64,000 nt of DNA from Nitrincola salilacus (GTDB lineage: Bacteria > Pseudomonadota > Gammaproteobacteria > Pseudomonadales > Balneatricaceae), in contig NZ_CP176580.1 of the NCBI RefSeq assembly GCF_046271865.1, positions 1,674,001 to 1,738,000 of the forward strand. Reading direction: 5' to 3'. Under the pieces are notes generated by a model. The model was not told the DNA's origin and did no database searches. It saw only the letters and a list, made by a program, of their open reading frames with translations. The position numbers and the translations under genes were made by a program. Positions 1 through 8,864 of the stretch are shown here, piece by piece; position 1 is the first letter of the stretch; the number at the start of each line of letters is the position of its first letter.

Positions 1-363
1 GGTAACGCCTCTATCGGCAAGCTTCTGCAGCATTTCAGGGTTGAGCGCCGGTTGCAGAAAACTGACAAAGTAGGTGCCTGGTTTCATCAGGGCCACTTCA
101 TCACCGTTTTTCAGGTCAGGGCGAATCTGAGGGGCGTTCACCTTGAACAGAATATCAGCTCGAGTATAGGTTTTGGCCGGTGTGGTGATCTCGGCGCCTG
201 CGGCTTCATAGGCTTCATCAGTGAAGTGAGCTGTGGCACCTGCGCCTCGTTCAACCACAACCGAGTAGCCCAGTTTGATCAGTTTGGCGACTGTATCTGG
301 GGTGGCGGCGACACGGGTTTCGTTTTTACTGGTTTCCTTGGGGATAGCAACGGTTAATGGCAT
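1..363 (-). CDS. pntA: NAD(P) transhydrogenase subunit alpha, N-terminal part (cut by window edge)
   Basis: Only the first 121 codons are inside the window, and the gene runs off the left edge. The translation opens MPLTVAIPKET and continues with an alanine-dehydrogenase/PntA-type N-terminal fold (ETRVAATPD near residues 15-23, and VNAPQIRPD). This is the NAD(H)-binding domain I of the alpha subunit of the proton-translocating transhydrogenase, which couples hydride transfer between NADH and NADP+ to the proton gradient. The ATG at 361-363 is preceded on the minus strand by GGGAG seven bases away. The 274 bp between this start and the end of proS hold no convincing gene. Confidence 0.88.
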   Translation of the reverse strand, partial: MPLTVAIPKETSKNETRVAATPDTVAKLIKLGYSVVVERGAGATAHFTDEAYEAAGAEITTPAKTYTRADILFKVNAPQIRPDLKNGDEVALMKPGTYFVSFLQPALNPEMLQKLADRGVT

Positions 364-637
364 GCAGTAGCTCCCATACTGGCGACGAAGGAGGCCCTTG
401 TCTTTCAGCATCAGATGTTATTTTTGTTGGTGATAGCCGGTCGTATCGGGTGCGCTTGTTCCTGGGAGGAACCGTTCAGCACCGGGTTGCATGATAAGCG
501 TTGTACATAACGTCAGGATTAGCAAGTATTTTGTTGAAACAGAGGTGCGAGAGAGGTGCGAGAGGTCGGTACAAGAAAAGAGCAGGTCGGCTGCATTAGG
601 GGTTACAGCCGGAACCTGCATGTGGCAGAGGGAGTGA

Positions 638-2353
638 TCAGTTCAGCTGTTGCTGCAGGAAGGTCAGGACCTGATCAACAGCGATATCCTGAGATTCGCT
701 GTCACGACGACCTTTATATTCCAGTTGACCGTTACCCAGACCACGCTCAGAGATCACCACGCGATGCGGAACACCAACCAGCTCCATATCCGCAAACTTG
801 ACGCCGGGGCGCTCTTTACGATCATCCAGCAGCACATCAATACCGGCCGCCTGAAGCTGGGCATACAGTTCATCTGCCTTCACTTGAACGGCTTCAGATT
901 TATCGTAGTTCAGCGGGATCAGTGCGACGGTGAAAGGAGCCAGCGCCAATGGCCAGATGATGCCGTTATCATCATGGTTCTGCTCAATGGATGCAGCGAC
1001 CACACGGGTGACACCGATACCGTAGCAGCCCATCTCCATGATAGCGGCTTTACCGTTCTCATCCAGTACGGTTGCATTCATGGCACTGGAATAGCTGTTG
1101 CCGAGCTGGAAGACGTGGCCGACTTCGATGCCGCGCTTGATCTCCAGCTTGCCTTCACCACAGGGGCTCGGATCACCGGCTACAACATTACGCAGATCGG
1201 CGACTTCGGGCAGTGGCAGGTCTCGCTCCCAGTTGATGCCGAAATAGTGCTTGTCATCAATATTGGCACCGGCACCGAAGTCTGCCATTTTCGCTACGGT
1301 ACGGTCGATGATCACCGGAATCGGCATGTTGATTGGGCCAAGTGAACCTGGGCCTGCACCGATGATCGGGCGGAACTGATCTTCGGTAGCGAACTGAAGG
1401 GGGGCTGCTACTTGTGGTAGTTTTTCAGCTTTGACTTCATTCAGTTCATGATCGCCACGGATCAGCAGCGCGACAAAATCAGCGTCCACTTCGTCACTTG
1501 CCAGCACGATCAGGGTCTTGATCGTTTTCTCGATCGGCAGATCGAACTGTTCGACCAGTTGCGCGATCGTTTTGGCATCAGGCGTATCCACCAGACGCAA
1601 CTCTTCAGAAGGCGCAGCGCGTTCTCCGGCTGGTGCAACCGCTTCTGCCTTCTCAATATTGGCGGCGTAGCTGCTGCTGTCCGAGAAAGCGATATCATCT
1701 TCGCCAGAGGAGGCCAGGACATGGAACTCATGCGATGAGTTGCCGCCGATTGAGCCGTTGTCAGCCAGTACAGGGCGGAAATCCAGACCCAGACGGGTAA
1801 AGATACGCACGTAGGCTTCATACATCCTGTCGTAAGTTTCCTGCAACGACTCGCGGTTGCTGTGGAAGGAGTAGGCATCCTTCATAATGAATTCACGTGA
1901 GCGCATGACACCAAAGCGTGGGCGTATCTCATCACGGAATTTTGTCTGTATCTGATAGAAGTTGGCAGGGAGCTGCTTATAGCTCTTGATCTCACGACGT
2001 ATCATGTCGGTGATCACCTCTTCATGTGTCGGACCGACGCAAAAATCGCGGTCATGGCGATCCTTCAGGCGCAGCAGTTCAGGGCCATACTTTTCCCAGC
2101 GGCCTGATTCCTGCCACAGCTCTGCCGGCTGAATGGCTGGCATCAACACTTCCAGAGCGCCTGCGGCTTCCATCTCTTCGCGAACAATACGCTCAACCTT
2201 GCGCAGCGTCCGCAGGCCCATCGGCAACCAGGTATAGAGGCCTGATGCCAGTTTGCGGATCATGCCGGCACGCAACATCAGCTGATGGCTGATCACTTCG
2301 GCATCGGTGGGGGTTTCTTTGAGGGTAGAGATCAGGAATTGACTCGCACGCAT
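638..2353 (-). CDS. proS: Prolyl-tRNA synthetase
   Basis: Charges tRNA-Pro with proline in the cytoplasm. The 571-residue length matches the bacterial-type enzyme (about 570). The class II motif 2 region (RDEIRPRFGVMRSREF) lies near residues 140-155 and motif 3 (GCYGIGVTR) near 444. Between them, roughly residues 230-400, is the YbaK-like insertion domain that hydrolyses mischarged Ala-tRNA-Pro. The C-terminal anticodon-binding domain follows. The gene stands alone: an intrinsic terminator separates it from the DUF523 gene upstream, so it probably has its own promoter in the short space before its start. Identification is secure. Confidence 0.97.
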   Translation of the reverse strand: MRASQFLISTLKETPTDAEVISHQLMLRAGMIRKLASGLYTWLPMGLRTLRKVERIVREEMEAAGALEVLMPAIQPAELWQESGRWEKYGPELLRLKDRHDRDFCVGPTHEEVITDMIRREIKSYKQLPANFYQIQTKFRDEIRPRFGVMRSREFIMKDAYSFHSNRESLQETYDRMYEAYVRIFTRLGLDFRPVLADNGSIGGNSSHEFHVLASSGEDDIAFSDSSSYAANIEKAEAVAPAGERAAPSEELRLVDTPDAKTIAQLVEQFDLPIEKTIKTLIVLASDEVDADFVALLIRGDHELNEVKAEKLPQVAAPLQFATEDQFRPIIGAGPGSLGPINMPIPVIIDRTVAKMADFGAGANIDDKHYFGINWERDLPLPEVADLRNVVAGDPSPCGEGKLEIKRGIEVGHVFQLGNSYSSAMNATVLDENGKAAIMEMGCYGIGVTRVVAASIEQNHDDNGIIWPLALAPFTVALIPLNYDKSEAVQVKADELYAQLQAAGIDVLLDDRKERPGVKFADMELVGVPHRVVISERGLGNGQLEYKGRRDSESQDIAVDQVLTFLQQQLN

Positions 2354-2373
2354 TATCTGGGATCCGTATTAGA

Positions 2374-2402
2374 CGAAAAATAGCCCCCATTTTAGGGGGC
2401 TA
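2374..2402 (-). terminator. Intrinsic terminator of the DUF523 gene
   Basis: On the minus strand TAGCCCCC pairs with GGGGGCTA around a six-base loop and is followed directly by TTTTT. It lies after the DUF523 stop and just before the proS start, so it separates the two co-oriented genes. Confidence 0.8.
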
Positions 2403-2453
2403 TCGAAGCGGTAACAAGTCGTAGTTGATTTTCTGCCCAATAGAAGCTGGATA

Positions 2454-2933
2454 TCAGGCCGCAGCATGACCCTGTTGTTCCATAAAAGTGATCAGCTCAT
2501 TGATCTGACGTTCGTTGAAAACCGGAATCCCGTTACGAATCAGCTCGGCTGCAGCAACGCCCGGCGCATCGGTCAGTTTGCCGGAGAAACTGCCGTCATA
2601 GATCTGCTTGTTACCACAGGAGGGGCTGCGCGATTTCATCAGTGCGCAGCAGCAGTTGTGTTTGCGTGCCAGCTCCAGCGCGGCCTCGGCACCAGCGAGA
2701 TACTGCGGGGTGACATCTTCACCTTCGCTGGTCTGTATCAGAATAGGAAACCGTGATTGTGTTTCGGCGGGCGGACGAGGGGTAGGGAGTCCTCCCAGCA
2801 CCTCAGGGCATGCCATCACAATGCGGCCCTCTTCCTTCCATTTTTTCAGTGCAGGGTGGTCCAGAAGACTATGTTTGCCATCATAACGGACTCTTTCGCC
2901 CATGAAGCAGGCACTGACCAGAATATTACCCAT
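2454..2933 (-). CDS. DUF523 family protein (YbbK-like)
   Basis: A 159-residue protein of the DUF523 family, recognised from its opening ILVSACFMGERVRYDG, the internal CPEVLGGLPTPRPP segment and the KSRSPSCG segment near residue 100. Family members are small cytoplasmic proteins with conserved cysteines; their biochemical role is not established. The length is normal for the single-domain form, without the DUF1722 extension some homologues carry. It is monocistronic, followed by its own terminator, and divergent from the acyl-CoA synthetase operon. Confidence 0.85.
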   Translation of the reverse strand: MGNILVSACFMGERVRYDGKHSLLDHPALKKWKEEGRIVMACPEVLGGLPTPRPPAETQSRFPILIQTSEGEDVTPQYLAGAEAALELARKHNCCCALMKSRSPSCGNKQIYDGSFSGKLTDAPGVAAAELIRNGIPVFNERQINELITFMEQQGHAAA

Positions 2934-3067
2934 AACGCTTAAGCTCTTGATTGGTGATTTTTATTATTATCCGCTGCAAATTTTACCGTCTTATTGCATG
3001 GCTGGCGAATTTTGTGCGCATTGTGCTGCAAAAGAGTGTTGTCGTAAAGTCTGATAAGTGATATTAC

Positions 3068-3085
3068 TTAGGGGATAACCCTAAT
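3068..3085. promoter_or_regulatory. Candidate operator (loose match to the ETF/acyl-CoA motif)
   Basis: TTAGGGGATAACCCTAAT is an imperfect palindrome about 105 bp before the acyl-CoA synthetase start. Read on the minus strand it matches about 14 of 18 positions of the motif seen at 8770, 59013 and 59076. It is the weakest of the four and could be chance. Confidence 0.3.
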
Positions 3086-3109
3086 CGCTTATATCTAATC
3101 GCTTATATC
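3082..3109 (+). repeat. Two tandem 14-bp repeats
   Basis: TAATCGCTTATATC occurs twice back to back and is followed by a partial third copy. It lies in the promoter region of the acyl-CoA synthetase operon and overlaps the right edge of the candidate operator. It may be slippage or a pair of binding sites. Confidence 0.7.
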
Positions 3110-3189
3110 TAATAACAACAAGCTGTACAGGATGTACGTCAGGCCGAGGGCGCTGGATGTACACGTGCGGCAAGCAGAGGATTTTCAGC

Positions 3190-4842
3190 ATGAGTACAGA
3201 GGCATATTCAGCTTTTTATGCCAGATTCAATCCGGAGCAACTGGCGGCCGAGGTGCTGCAGGGGAGTCTGGACACGGGGCTCAACGTCTGTGTCGAGATC
3301 TGCGACAAGTGGGCGAGTGATCCCGATCGAGTAGCTTTGTACTATGAGGGGGTAGAGCGCCCGGCTCAGGCTCTGACTTTTGCGCAGCTGCAAACCTCAG
3401 CCGCCCGTTTTGCCAACTATCTCAAGTCCCAGGGTATCGGAAAGGGCGATAGAGTTTCCGCTTTGCTACCTCGCTGTCCTGAATTGTTGATCGTGATTCT
3501 TGGTACGCTTCGTGCCGGTGCCGTGTATCAACCTTTGTTCACAGCCTTCGGCTCTGGTGCCATCGCCTATCGTTTCGAGCGCGCGGATACGCGTCTGGTC
3601 GTCACGGATAGTGCCAACCGCAGCAAACTTGATGGCGTGAAGGATTGCCCGACGATACTCAGAGTGACAGAAGAGGGAGCCGCTACCCATGAGGATGCTG
3701 ACTTCCATGCCCAGTTGCAGCAGCAATCCGACCAGTTTGAACCGGTGATGATCGCAGGTGATGACCCCTTCCTGCAGATGTTCACGTCGGGTACTGTGGG
3801 TAAGGCCAAAGGGGTGGCTGTGCCTGCCAGAGCCTTGCTCTCCTTTTATGTCTACATGAAGTATGCGTTGGATCTGCGCCCGGAAGACAAATTCTGGAAT
3901 GTGGCGGATCCCGGCTGGGCTTATGGCCTCTATTATGCTGTGACCGGCCCGCTGTTGTTGGGGCATGCCACGCATTTCAATGAGCATGGTTTCACGCCTG
4001 ATACGACCTACGAGATGATTCGTAAGTACGGTATCACCAATCTGGCGGCTGCGCCGACCGCCTATCGACTGCTGATGGTAAACGATCATCTGTTGCCGGA
4101 AGGGGAGAGCATGGGGCTGCGAGTAGCCAGCAGTGCCGGTGAGCCTTTAAATCCCGAAGTGGTGAGCTGGGTAAAACGTCGCTTGGGCTGCCCGGTCATG
4201 GATCAGTATGGCCAGACTGAAACCGGTATGACCTGCTGCAACCATCACGCTCTTGAACACCTGGAACGTGCCGGTTCGATGGGCTATTCCATGCCCGGAC
4301 ATCGCGTTGTGGCACTTAATGGTGCTTATGAGGAGATCGAAGCGGGCGAAACAGGCCAACTGGCGGTGGATGTACAGTCTTCACCACTCTTCTTTTTTGA
4401 TGGTTATACCTGGGGCGAGAAAGATCCTTTTCAGGGGCGCTACTATCTGACCGGTGATGTGGTGATCTCTCACGGTGATGGCAGCTTCTCTTTCTCGGGT
4501 CGGGACGACGATATCATCACTACCGCAGGATATCGTGTCGGGCCTGCCGATGTTGAGAGTACTCTGCTGGAGCATCCGGCGGTGGCCGAATCCGGCGTAG
4601 TGGGTAAGCCAGATCCTCAGCGGGGGGCTATCATCAAGGCGTATGTCGTGATCAAGCCAATGTACGATGCCGATGATTCACTCAAGCAATCGTTGCAGAC
4701 GCTGGTACGTGAAAGGCTGTCAACCCATGCGTTTCCTCGCGAAGTCGAGTTTGTAACGGAGCTGCCGAAAACTCCCAGCGGGAAAATTCAGCGCTTTATT
4801 CTGCGTAACCGCGCCCGTGAAGAGTTTGATCAGGCGATCTGA
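3190..4842 (+). CDS. AMP-forming acyl-CoA synthetase (acetyl/short-medium-chain type)
   Basis: Adenylate-forming enzyme of 550 residues that activates a carboxylic acid to its CoA thioester with ATP. Visible landmarks are the phosphate-loop motif TSGTVGKAKG, the A5-type motif DQYGQTETGM, the hinge region YLTGDVV...GRDDDIITTAGYRVGP, and the C-terminal catalytic lysine motif PKTPSGKIQR. The pattern WNVADPGWAYG is typical of the acetyl-CoA synthetase-like/MbcS branch, so a short or branched acid is likelier than a long-chain one. I chose ATG 3190 because AGAGG lies just upstream; a longer reading from 3157 lacks this. First gene of an operon with a thioesterase and a hydrolase. Confidence 0.88.
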   Translation: MSTEAYSAFYARFNPEQLAAEVLQGSLDTGLNVCVEICDKWASDPDRVALYYEGVERPAQALTFAQLQTSAARFANYLKSQGIGKGDRVSALLPRCPELLIVILGTLRAGAVYQPLFTAFGSGAIAYRFERADTRLVVTDSANRSKLDGVKDCPTILRVTEEGAATHEDADFHAQLQQQSDQFEPVMIAGDDPFLQMFTSGTVGKAKGVAVPARALLSFYVYMKYALDLRPEDKFWNVADPGWAYGLYYAVTGPLLLGHATHFNEHGFTPDTTYEMIRKYGITNLAAAPTAYRLLMVNDHLLPEGESMGLRVASSAGEPLNPEVVSWVKRRLGCPVMDQYGQTETGMTCCNHHALEHLERAGSMGYSMPGHRVVALNGAYEEIEAGETGQLAVDVQSSPLFFFDGYTWGEKDPFQGRYYLTGDVVISHGDGSFSFSGRDDDIITTAGYRVGPADVESTLLEHPAVAESGVVGKPDPQRGAIIKAYVVIKPMYDADDSLKQSLQTLVRERLSTHAFPREVEFVTELPKTPSGKIQRFILRNRAREEFDQAI

Positions 4843-4853
4843 GGAGCAAACCT

Positions 4854-5267
4854 ATGAAAATGGATCTGCAGGCATTGCAGACATTTCTGGCCGAGCAGTT
4901 CCCCCAGGGGGCTCGCTTTGGTCAGATAGAAGCAGCAGGGGATGGTTGGGCGCACTTCAGGCTGCCGATCAGCGATGAGCATCTGCGCCCCGGTGCTACC
5001 GTATCCGGTCCCTCTCTGATGGCGTTGGCAGATGTCGCCCTGTACGGTGCGCTGTTGAGTCGGATAGGGCCAGTAGCACTGGCGGTCACTATTAATCTGA
5101 ATATCAATTTTCTACGCAAGCCTTCGCCTGAAAGGGATATTCTGGCCAAGGCCAGTATGCTCAAGGTGGGGCGTCGGCTGGGAATGGGGGAGGTTTATCT
5201 CTATTCTGATGGTAGTGATGACCCGGTTGCCCACGCCACTCTGACCTATTCTATTCCGGAGCATTGA
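4854..5267 (+). CDS. PaaI-type hotdog thioesterase
   Basis: A 137-residue single hotdog-fold protein of the PaaI/YdiI type, which hydrolyses acyl-CoA thioesters in the cytoplasm. The central segment (LRPGATVSGPSLMALADVALYG near residues 42-63) and the following TINLNINFLRKP strand match the family's helix and sheet core. It starts 11 bp after the acyl-CoA synthetase, with GAGGAG as a ribosome site. Pairing with a synthetase suggests recycling or proofreading of CoA esters made by its neighbour; the substrate is not predictable. Confidence 0.82.
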   Translation: MKMDLQALQTFLAEQFPQGARFGQIEAAGDGWAHFRLPISDEHLRPGATVSGPSLMALADVALYGALLSRIGPVALAVTINLNINFLRKPSPERDILAKASMLKVGRRLGMGEVYLYSDGSDDPVAHATLTYSIPEH

Positions 5268-6052
5268 TGATGACACCGGTGGTACGAGACTATCCCGTTC
5301 AGTTGAGCCCGGAGGTGCAGCTTCAGGTTCGTCATATCGAGCGGGTCGGTGGTGGGCCGACGCTGGTGCTGCTGCATGAAGCGCTAGGCAATATCGCGCT
5401 ATGGCGCGGTTTTCCCGAGCAAATCAGCGAGGCAACAGGGCTGGATGTGCTGGTATATGAGCGGCTTGGCTATGGCGCTTCAACCCCGATCACGCTACCC
5501 CGACCGGATGATTATCTGGAGCAGGAAGGGCGCATCTGGCTGCCGAAGCTGCTGGATGCACTTGAGATGGAACAGGCGATACTGCTGGGCCACAGTGATG
5601 GCGGCTCGGTTGCACTGGTGGGCGCAGCGGTGTCACCCCGTGTCATCGGGTTGATCACCATGGCGGCCCATATTCAGGTGGATAATCTGACGCTGGCAGG
5701 GATAAGACAAACCCTTGAGCGTTACCAGAACTCCGATCTGCCGGAGCGTCTGGCGCGTTACCATGGTGATCGTACCGATCTACTGTTCCGCGCCTGGTAT
5801 GAAACTTGGCTGCGGGATAGTTTTCAGACCTCGTTCGACCTGACCCCCTGGCTTGGGCAGATTGGCTGCCCCGCATTGATCATGCAAGGGCAGAAGGACA
5901 GTTATGGCCTGCCGGAACAGGTGGCAGAGATTGCCCGTGGCATCGGCCAGCAGGCAACGCCTCATTTCATTCCTGAGTGCGGCCACAGTCCTCATCTGGA
6001 GCAGCCAGAGATCTGTCTTGAAGAGATTCGGCGTTTTATTCTGGCGCTTTGA
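5267..6052 (+). CDS. Alpha/beta-fold hydrolase
   Basis: Alpha/beta hydrolase of about 261 residues. The nucleophile elbow GHSDGG (ILLGHSDGGSVAL) lies near residue 108, an oxyanion-side HEA motif follows strand 3, and the catalytic histidine is in ECGHSPHLEQPE near the C terminus. The fold is that of MhpC/3-oxoadipate enol-lactone hydrolase-like enzymes, but nothing fixes the substrate. The start overlaps the thioesterase stop as TGATG, so translation is probably coupled. A second in-frame ATG directly follows; both fit the upstream CCGGAG. Its 3' end overlaps by 17 bp the convergent response regulator. Confidence 0.82.
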   Translation: MMTPVVRDYPVQLSPEVQLQVRHIERVGGGPTLVLLHEALGNIALWRGFPEQISEATGLDVLVYERLGYGASTPITLPRPDDYLEQEGRIWLPKLLDALEMEQAILLGHSDGGSVALVGAAVSPRVIGLITMAAHIQVDNLTLAGIRQTLERYQNSDLPERLARYHGDRTDLLFRAWYETWLRDSFQTSFDLTPWLGQIGCPALIMQGQKDSYGLPEQVAEIARGIGQQATPHFIPECGHSPHLEQPEICLEEIRRFILAL

Positions 6053-6653
6053 TATCGGCGCTCATACGCACCAGTTGTGCCAGGTTATCCGCACGCATCT
6101 TGCTCATCACTCGTGAACGGTGCACCTCCACCGTTTTCGGGCTGATACCCAGAATATCCGCGATCTCTCGGTTAGCCTTGCCGTTCACCACCAGTTGCAT
6201 CACTTCGCGCTCACGCTGGCTCAAGCTATCGTAGCGAGCCTGTACCTGACGTTGCTGACGCAGTTGCTGAAAACGTTTTTCCGCCTCCTGCAGCCCCTTG
6301 TTGATCAGCTTAAGCATCTGCTGCTCATCAAACGGCTTTTCGATGAAATCCACAGCGCCGTTCTTCATCGCGTTCACCGCCATCGGGACATCCCCGTGCC
6401 CGCTGATCACAATGATCGGCAGCAGTATCTCCCGATCCTTCATGATCTGCTGCAGCGCCAGGCCGTTTATCTCCGGCATGCGCACATCCAGCAGCATGCA
6501 GCCCTGTCTGCCGTCATACTCCTCGAGAAATTCCCGTGCAGAGGCAAAGGCTTCAACCGGGTAGTCGGAAGACTCCAGCAGCCACTTCACCGATTCGCGA
6601 AAGTCATCGTCATCATCGACGATAAACACTGATTCCTGAGCTGATGTATTCAT
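6036..6653 (-). CDS. FixJ/NarL-type response regulator
   Basis: 205-residue two-component regulator. The receiver domain (residues 1-120) has the acidic cluster DDDDD at 13-17, the phospho-acceptor D56 in LLDVRMPE, and K106 in EKPFD. The C-terminal LuxR-type helix-turn-helix (about 142-203, REREVMQLVVNGKANREIA...SPKTVEVHR) binds DNA. Domain order and spacing are those of FixJ/TodT-like regulators. It begins 35 bp after the PAS histidine kinase and is surely its partner. Target genes are not known; the neighbouring maoC and acyl-CoA genes are candidates. Confidence 0.9.
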   Translation of the reverse strand: MNTSAQESVFIVDDDDDFRESVKWLLESSDYPVEAFASAREFLEEYDGRQGCMLLDVRMPEINGLALQQIMKDREILLPIIVISGHGDVPMAVNAMKNGAVDFIEKPFDEQQMLKLINKGLQEAEKRFQQLRQQRQVQARYDSLSQREREVMQLVVNGKANREIADILGISPKTVEVHRSRVMSKMRADNLAQLVRMSADIKAPE

Positions 6654-6688
6654 GTTGATGCCCTTTGTGTTGTATGCGTATATTTTTC

Positions 6689-8212
6689 TTATTCGCCGCT
6701 CTTTAATGGCAGCTTGAAATGAAATCGGGTGCCCGATGTCGGATCGCTCTCGGCCCAGAGTTGGCCCCCGTGTTGTTCTATGATGGTGCGCGAGATTGAT
6801 AACCCCATGCCAAGACCATTCGCCTTGGTCGTCATGAAAGGCTCGAACAATCCCTGCAATCGCTCTTCAGAGATACCGCAGGCCTTGTCAATCACACTGA
6901 CCTGCAGGTGCTGGTCCTGTTGTTTTGTCTGGATAATGACCTGACGCTCGCGTCCCTGCTGTTTATCGTAAGCTTCAATCGCATTCCTGACCAGATTGAG
7001 CAGCACCTGTTCGATCTGAACCCGGTCGGCCTCCACCATCAGATTGCCTTCAAAACGGAATTTGAATTTGATGTGGTAGTCACTGGCCTCCTGATGCAGG
7101 AAGCGAATGACCTCCTCACAGGTCTCATTGATCGGAAACAGAATACGCTGATAGTCGGTGCGACGGACAAAACGTCTAATCCGTTTGATGATCTCTGCGG
7201 ATCGGTGCGCCTGACGTGAAATCAACTCCATCGCCTGGGCGACTTCGCTCACTTCGCGGATCTTGCCCTCTTCGATACGTCGTTGAGTTCCGTTGCAGTA
7301 GTTCAGAATGGCGGCAAGGGGTTGATTGATCTCGTGCGCCAGTTCGGTGGCCATCTCGCCGACCGACAGCACCCGCGACATGTGCGCCATCTCCAGTTGT
7401 TGACGCTTGGACTGCTCCTCGGCCTTGCGCTGCAGAGTGATATCGCGCCCGATAATGGAGTAGTACTCCACCTGTCGATTACCATTACGGCTGCGATGCG
7501 CGATGATCTCACGTAGCTCAGCGACCCGCTCCAGGCTGCCGGGCGGTAACAGAGGAATGCTGCCGTACCAGACACCATGCAACGCAGCGTGTTGCAGCGC
7601 CGGTTCGATCATCTCCTGCAGAATCTGCTTTGGGAAGAGCTGGTCCAGATAGAGCACGACCGGGTTTTCCTGCTCCCAGCCGAGAGTCCGGTAGGCTGAT
7701 TCGTTGATATAGGTGAGCTGATGTGTGCGATGGTTGCAGAACAGGATCATATCCGAGGCTGCTTCGACCACGCGAGCGAGGCGACGGGTAGATTGCTGAG
7801 CCAGCTCCCGTTCAGTGATATCGCGTGAAACGCAGATCACCTCCAACGGTTTGCCATCTTCATCACGGATGGTGCGACTGGTGGTTTCCAGCCAGATGTA
7901 ATGCCCATTTTTGTGTCGATATCGGTAGGTATTGGTGTACATGCCGCGGCTGTAACGAACGCTGTCGGCGCGTTTCTTAAGATTATCGGCATCGTCGGGA
8001 TGAAATAGCGCATAGCCTGACATACCGATGATCTCATCCACCCGATAGCCGAGAATGCGCTCGACCGCCGGGCTGACATCAATATAGGTCCAGTCGGGCG
8101 TCGCGGCATTGCGTGAGATCATATCAGTGGACTGCTCAGCCAACAGACGATAGCGATCCGCCTTGCGGCGACACTCCGCCAGTTCCTGTTCCAGTTCGCT
8201 GATACGGTCCAC
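6689..8212 (-). CDS. PAS-domain sensor histidine kinase (FixL-like, soluble)
   Basis: 507-residue kinase with no membrane segment. Two PAS domains (about residues 20-140 with PAC, and 145-275) precede a HisKA domain with the phospho-acceptor histidine near 292 (ELAHEINQPL), an N-box LLNLVRNAIEA and a C-terminal HATPase. The first G-box reads DKACG where DxGxG is usual, so its first glycine is alanine; the second, GLGMGLSI, is normal. No haem-binding histidine could be assigned, so oxygen sensing is not claimed. It starts at GTG three bases after the maoC stop codon, implying coupled translation. Confidence 0.88.
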   Translation of the reverse strand: MDRISELEQELAECRRKADRYRLLAEQSTDMISRNAATPDWTYIDVSPAVERILGYRVDEIIGMSGYALFHPDDADNLKKRADSVRYSRGMYTNTYRYRHKNGHYIWLETTSRTIRDEDGKPLEVICVSRDITERELAQQSTRRLARVVEAASDMILFCNHRTHQLTYINESAYRTLGWEQENPVVLYLDQLFPKQILQEMIEPALQHAALHGVWYGSIPLLPPGSLERVAELREIIAHRSRNGNRQVEYYSIIGRDITLQRKAEEQSKRQQLEMAHMSRVLSVGEMATELAHEINQPLAAILNYCNGTQRRIEEGKIREVSEVAQAMELISRQAHRSAEIIKRIRRFVRRTDYQRILFPINETCEEVIRFLHQEASDYHIKFKFRFEGNLMVEADRVQIEQVLLNLVRNAIEAYDKQQGRERQVIIQTKQQDQHLQVSVIDKACGISEERLQGLFEPFMTTKANGLGMGLSISRTIIEQHGGQLWAESDPTSGTRFHFKLPLKSGE

Positions 8213-8215
8213 GGA

Positions 8216-8674
8216 TTACTCGCCAGCGTCTGTCTGTTGGGTGTCTGTCGGGCGTCTGTCGACCATGAAGGTCCCCTCGCCGGTGGCAACAACGGTTTCA
8301 CCTACTGTTACTTCTGTTTTCATCTTGACCCGACGGCGGCGCTCATCAATCTCTGTTACAGTCAGTGTCGCCTTGACCGTATCACCGATATGCACCGGTG
8401 CCTTGAACTTGATCTGCTGATCGATATAGATCGCACCGGGGCCAGGCAGACGGGTACCGGCGACTGTTGATATCAATGCAGCACTGAACATACCGTGCAC
8501 GATACGCGTGCCAAAGGGCGTGGTTTTGGCGTACTCCTCATTGATGTGAATCGGATTGTTATCACCCGATACCCCGGCAAACATATACACATCGGCCTCG
8601 GAAACGGTTTTGGCATAAGATGAGCTCATTCCGACCTCAAGGTCTTCAAGATAGTAGCCATGCAGATCCTGCAT
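8216..8674 (-). CDS. MaoC-type (R)-enoyl-CoA hydratase
   Basis: 152-residue hotdog protein of the MaoC/PhaJ family, which hydrates enoyl-CoA to (R)-3-hydroxyacyl-CoA. The catalytic pair is D38 and H43 in the hydratase-2 motif SGDNNPIH, followed by FGTRIVHGM. GAGGAG lies seven bases before the ATG. It is the first gene of an operon with the histidine kinase and response regulator, and is divergent from a long acyl-CoA dehydrogenase with which it shares a 190-bp promoter region. A role in fatty-acid or polyhydroxyalkanoate metabolism is likely; the exact substrate is unknown. Confidence 0.87.
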   Translation of the reverse strand: MQDLHGYYLEDLEVGMSSSYAKTVSEADVYMFAGVSGDNNPIHINEEYAKTTPFGTRIVHGMFSAALISTVAGTRLPGPGAIYIDQQIKFKAPVHIGDTVKATLTVTEIDERRRRVKMKTEVTVGETVVATGEGTFMVDRRPTDTQQTDAGE

Positions 8675-8769
8675 TATTTAACTCCTCGGGTAATCAATTA
8701 TCAAAATGGTTCATGTTCAGCACCAATCTGGGTGATTTTGTACTTATTCGTCACATTTGTCATGCTAGA

Positions 8770-8787
8770 ATAGGTAAAAACCCTATT
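8770..8787. promoter_or_regulatory. Candidate operator shared by maoC and acyl-CoA dehydrogenase
   Basis: ATAGGTAAAAACCCTATT is an imperfect palindrome between the divergent maoC operon and the acyl-CoA dehydrogenase. Nearly the same 18 bp occur twice in front of etfB. The regulator is not identified. Confidence 0.5.
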
Positions 8788-8864
8788 AACGCTGCGGCAT
8801 CATCACAACGCAGATGGGTGATGGATCAATAGCAAAAATCTGAACAGTAACAGAAGGTTGATGT

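Noticed and set aside
418..621. A 67-codon minus-strand open frame between pntA and proS
   Set aside because: No ribosome site and low-complexity content; the space looks like a plain promoter region.
650..1345. A 231-codon plus-strand open frame
   Set aside because: Antisense shadow of proS with no domain or ribosome site.
3082..3109. 14-bp tandem repeat considered as iterons of an origin
   Set aside because: Only two copies and no replication-initiator gene nearby.
6689..8212. Calling the kinase FixL (haem oxygen sensor)
   Set aside because: The partner is FixJ-like, but no haem-ligand histidine could be placed in either PAS domain by eye.
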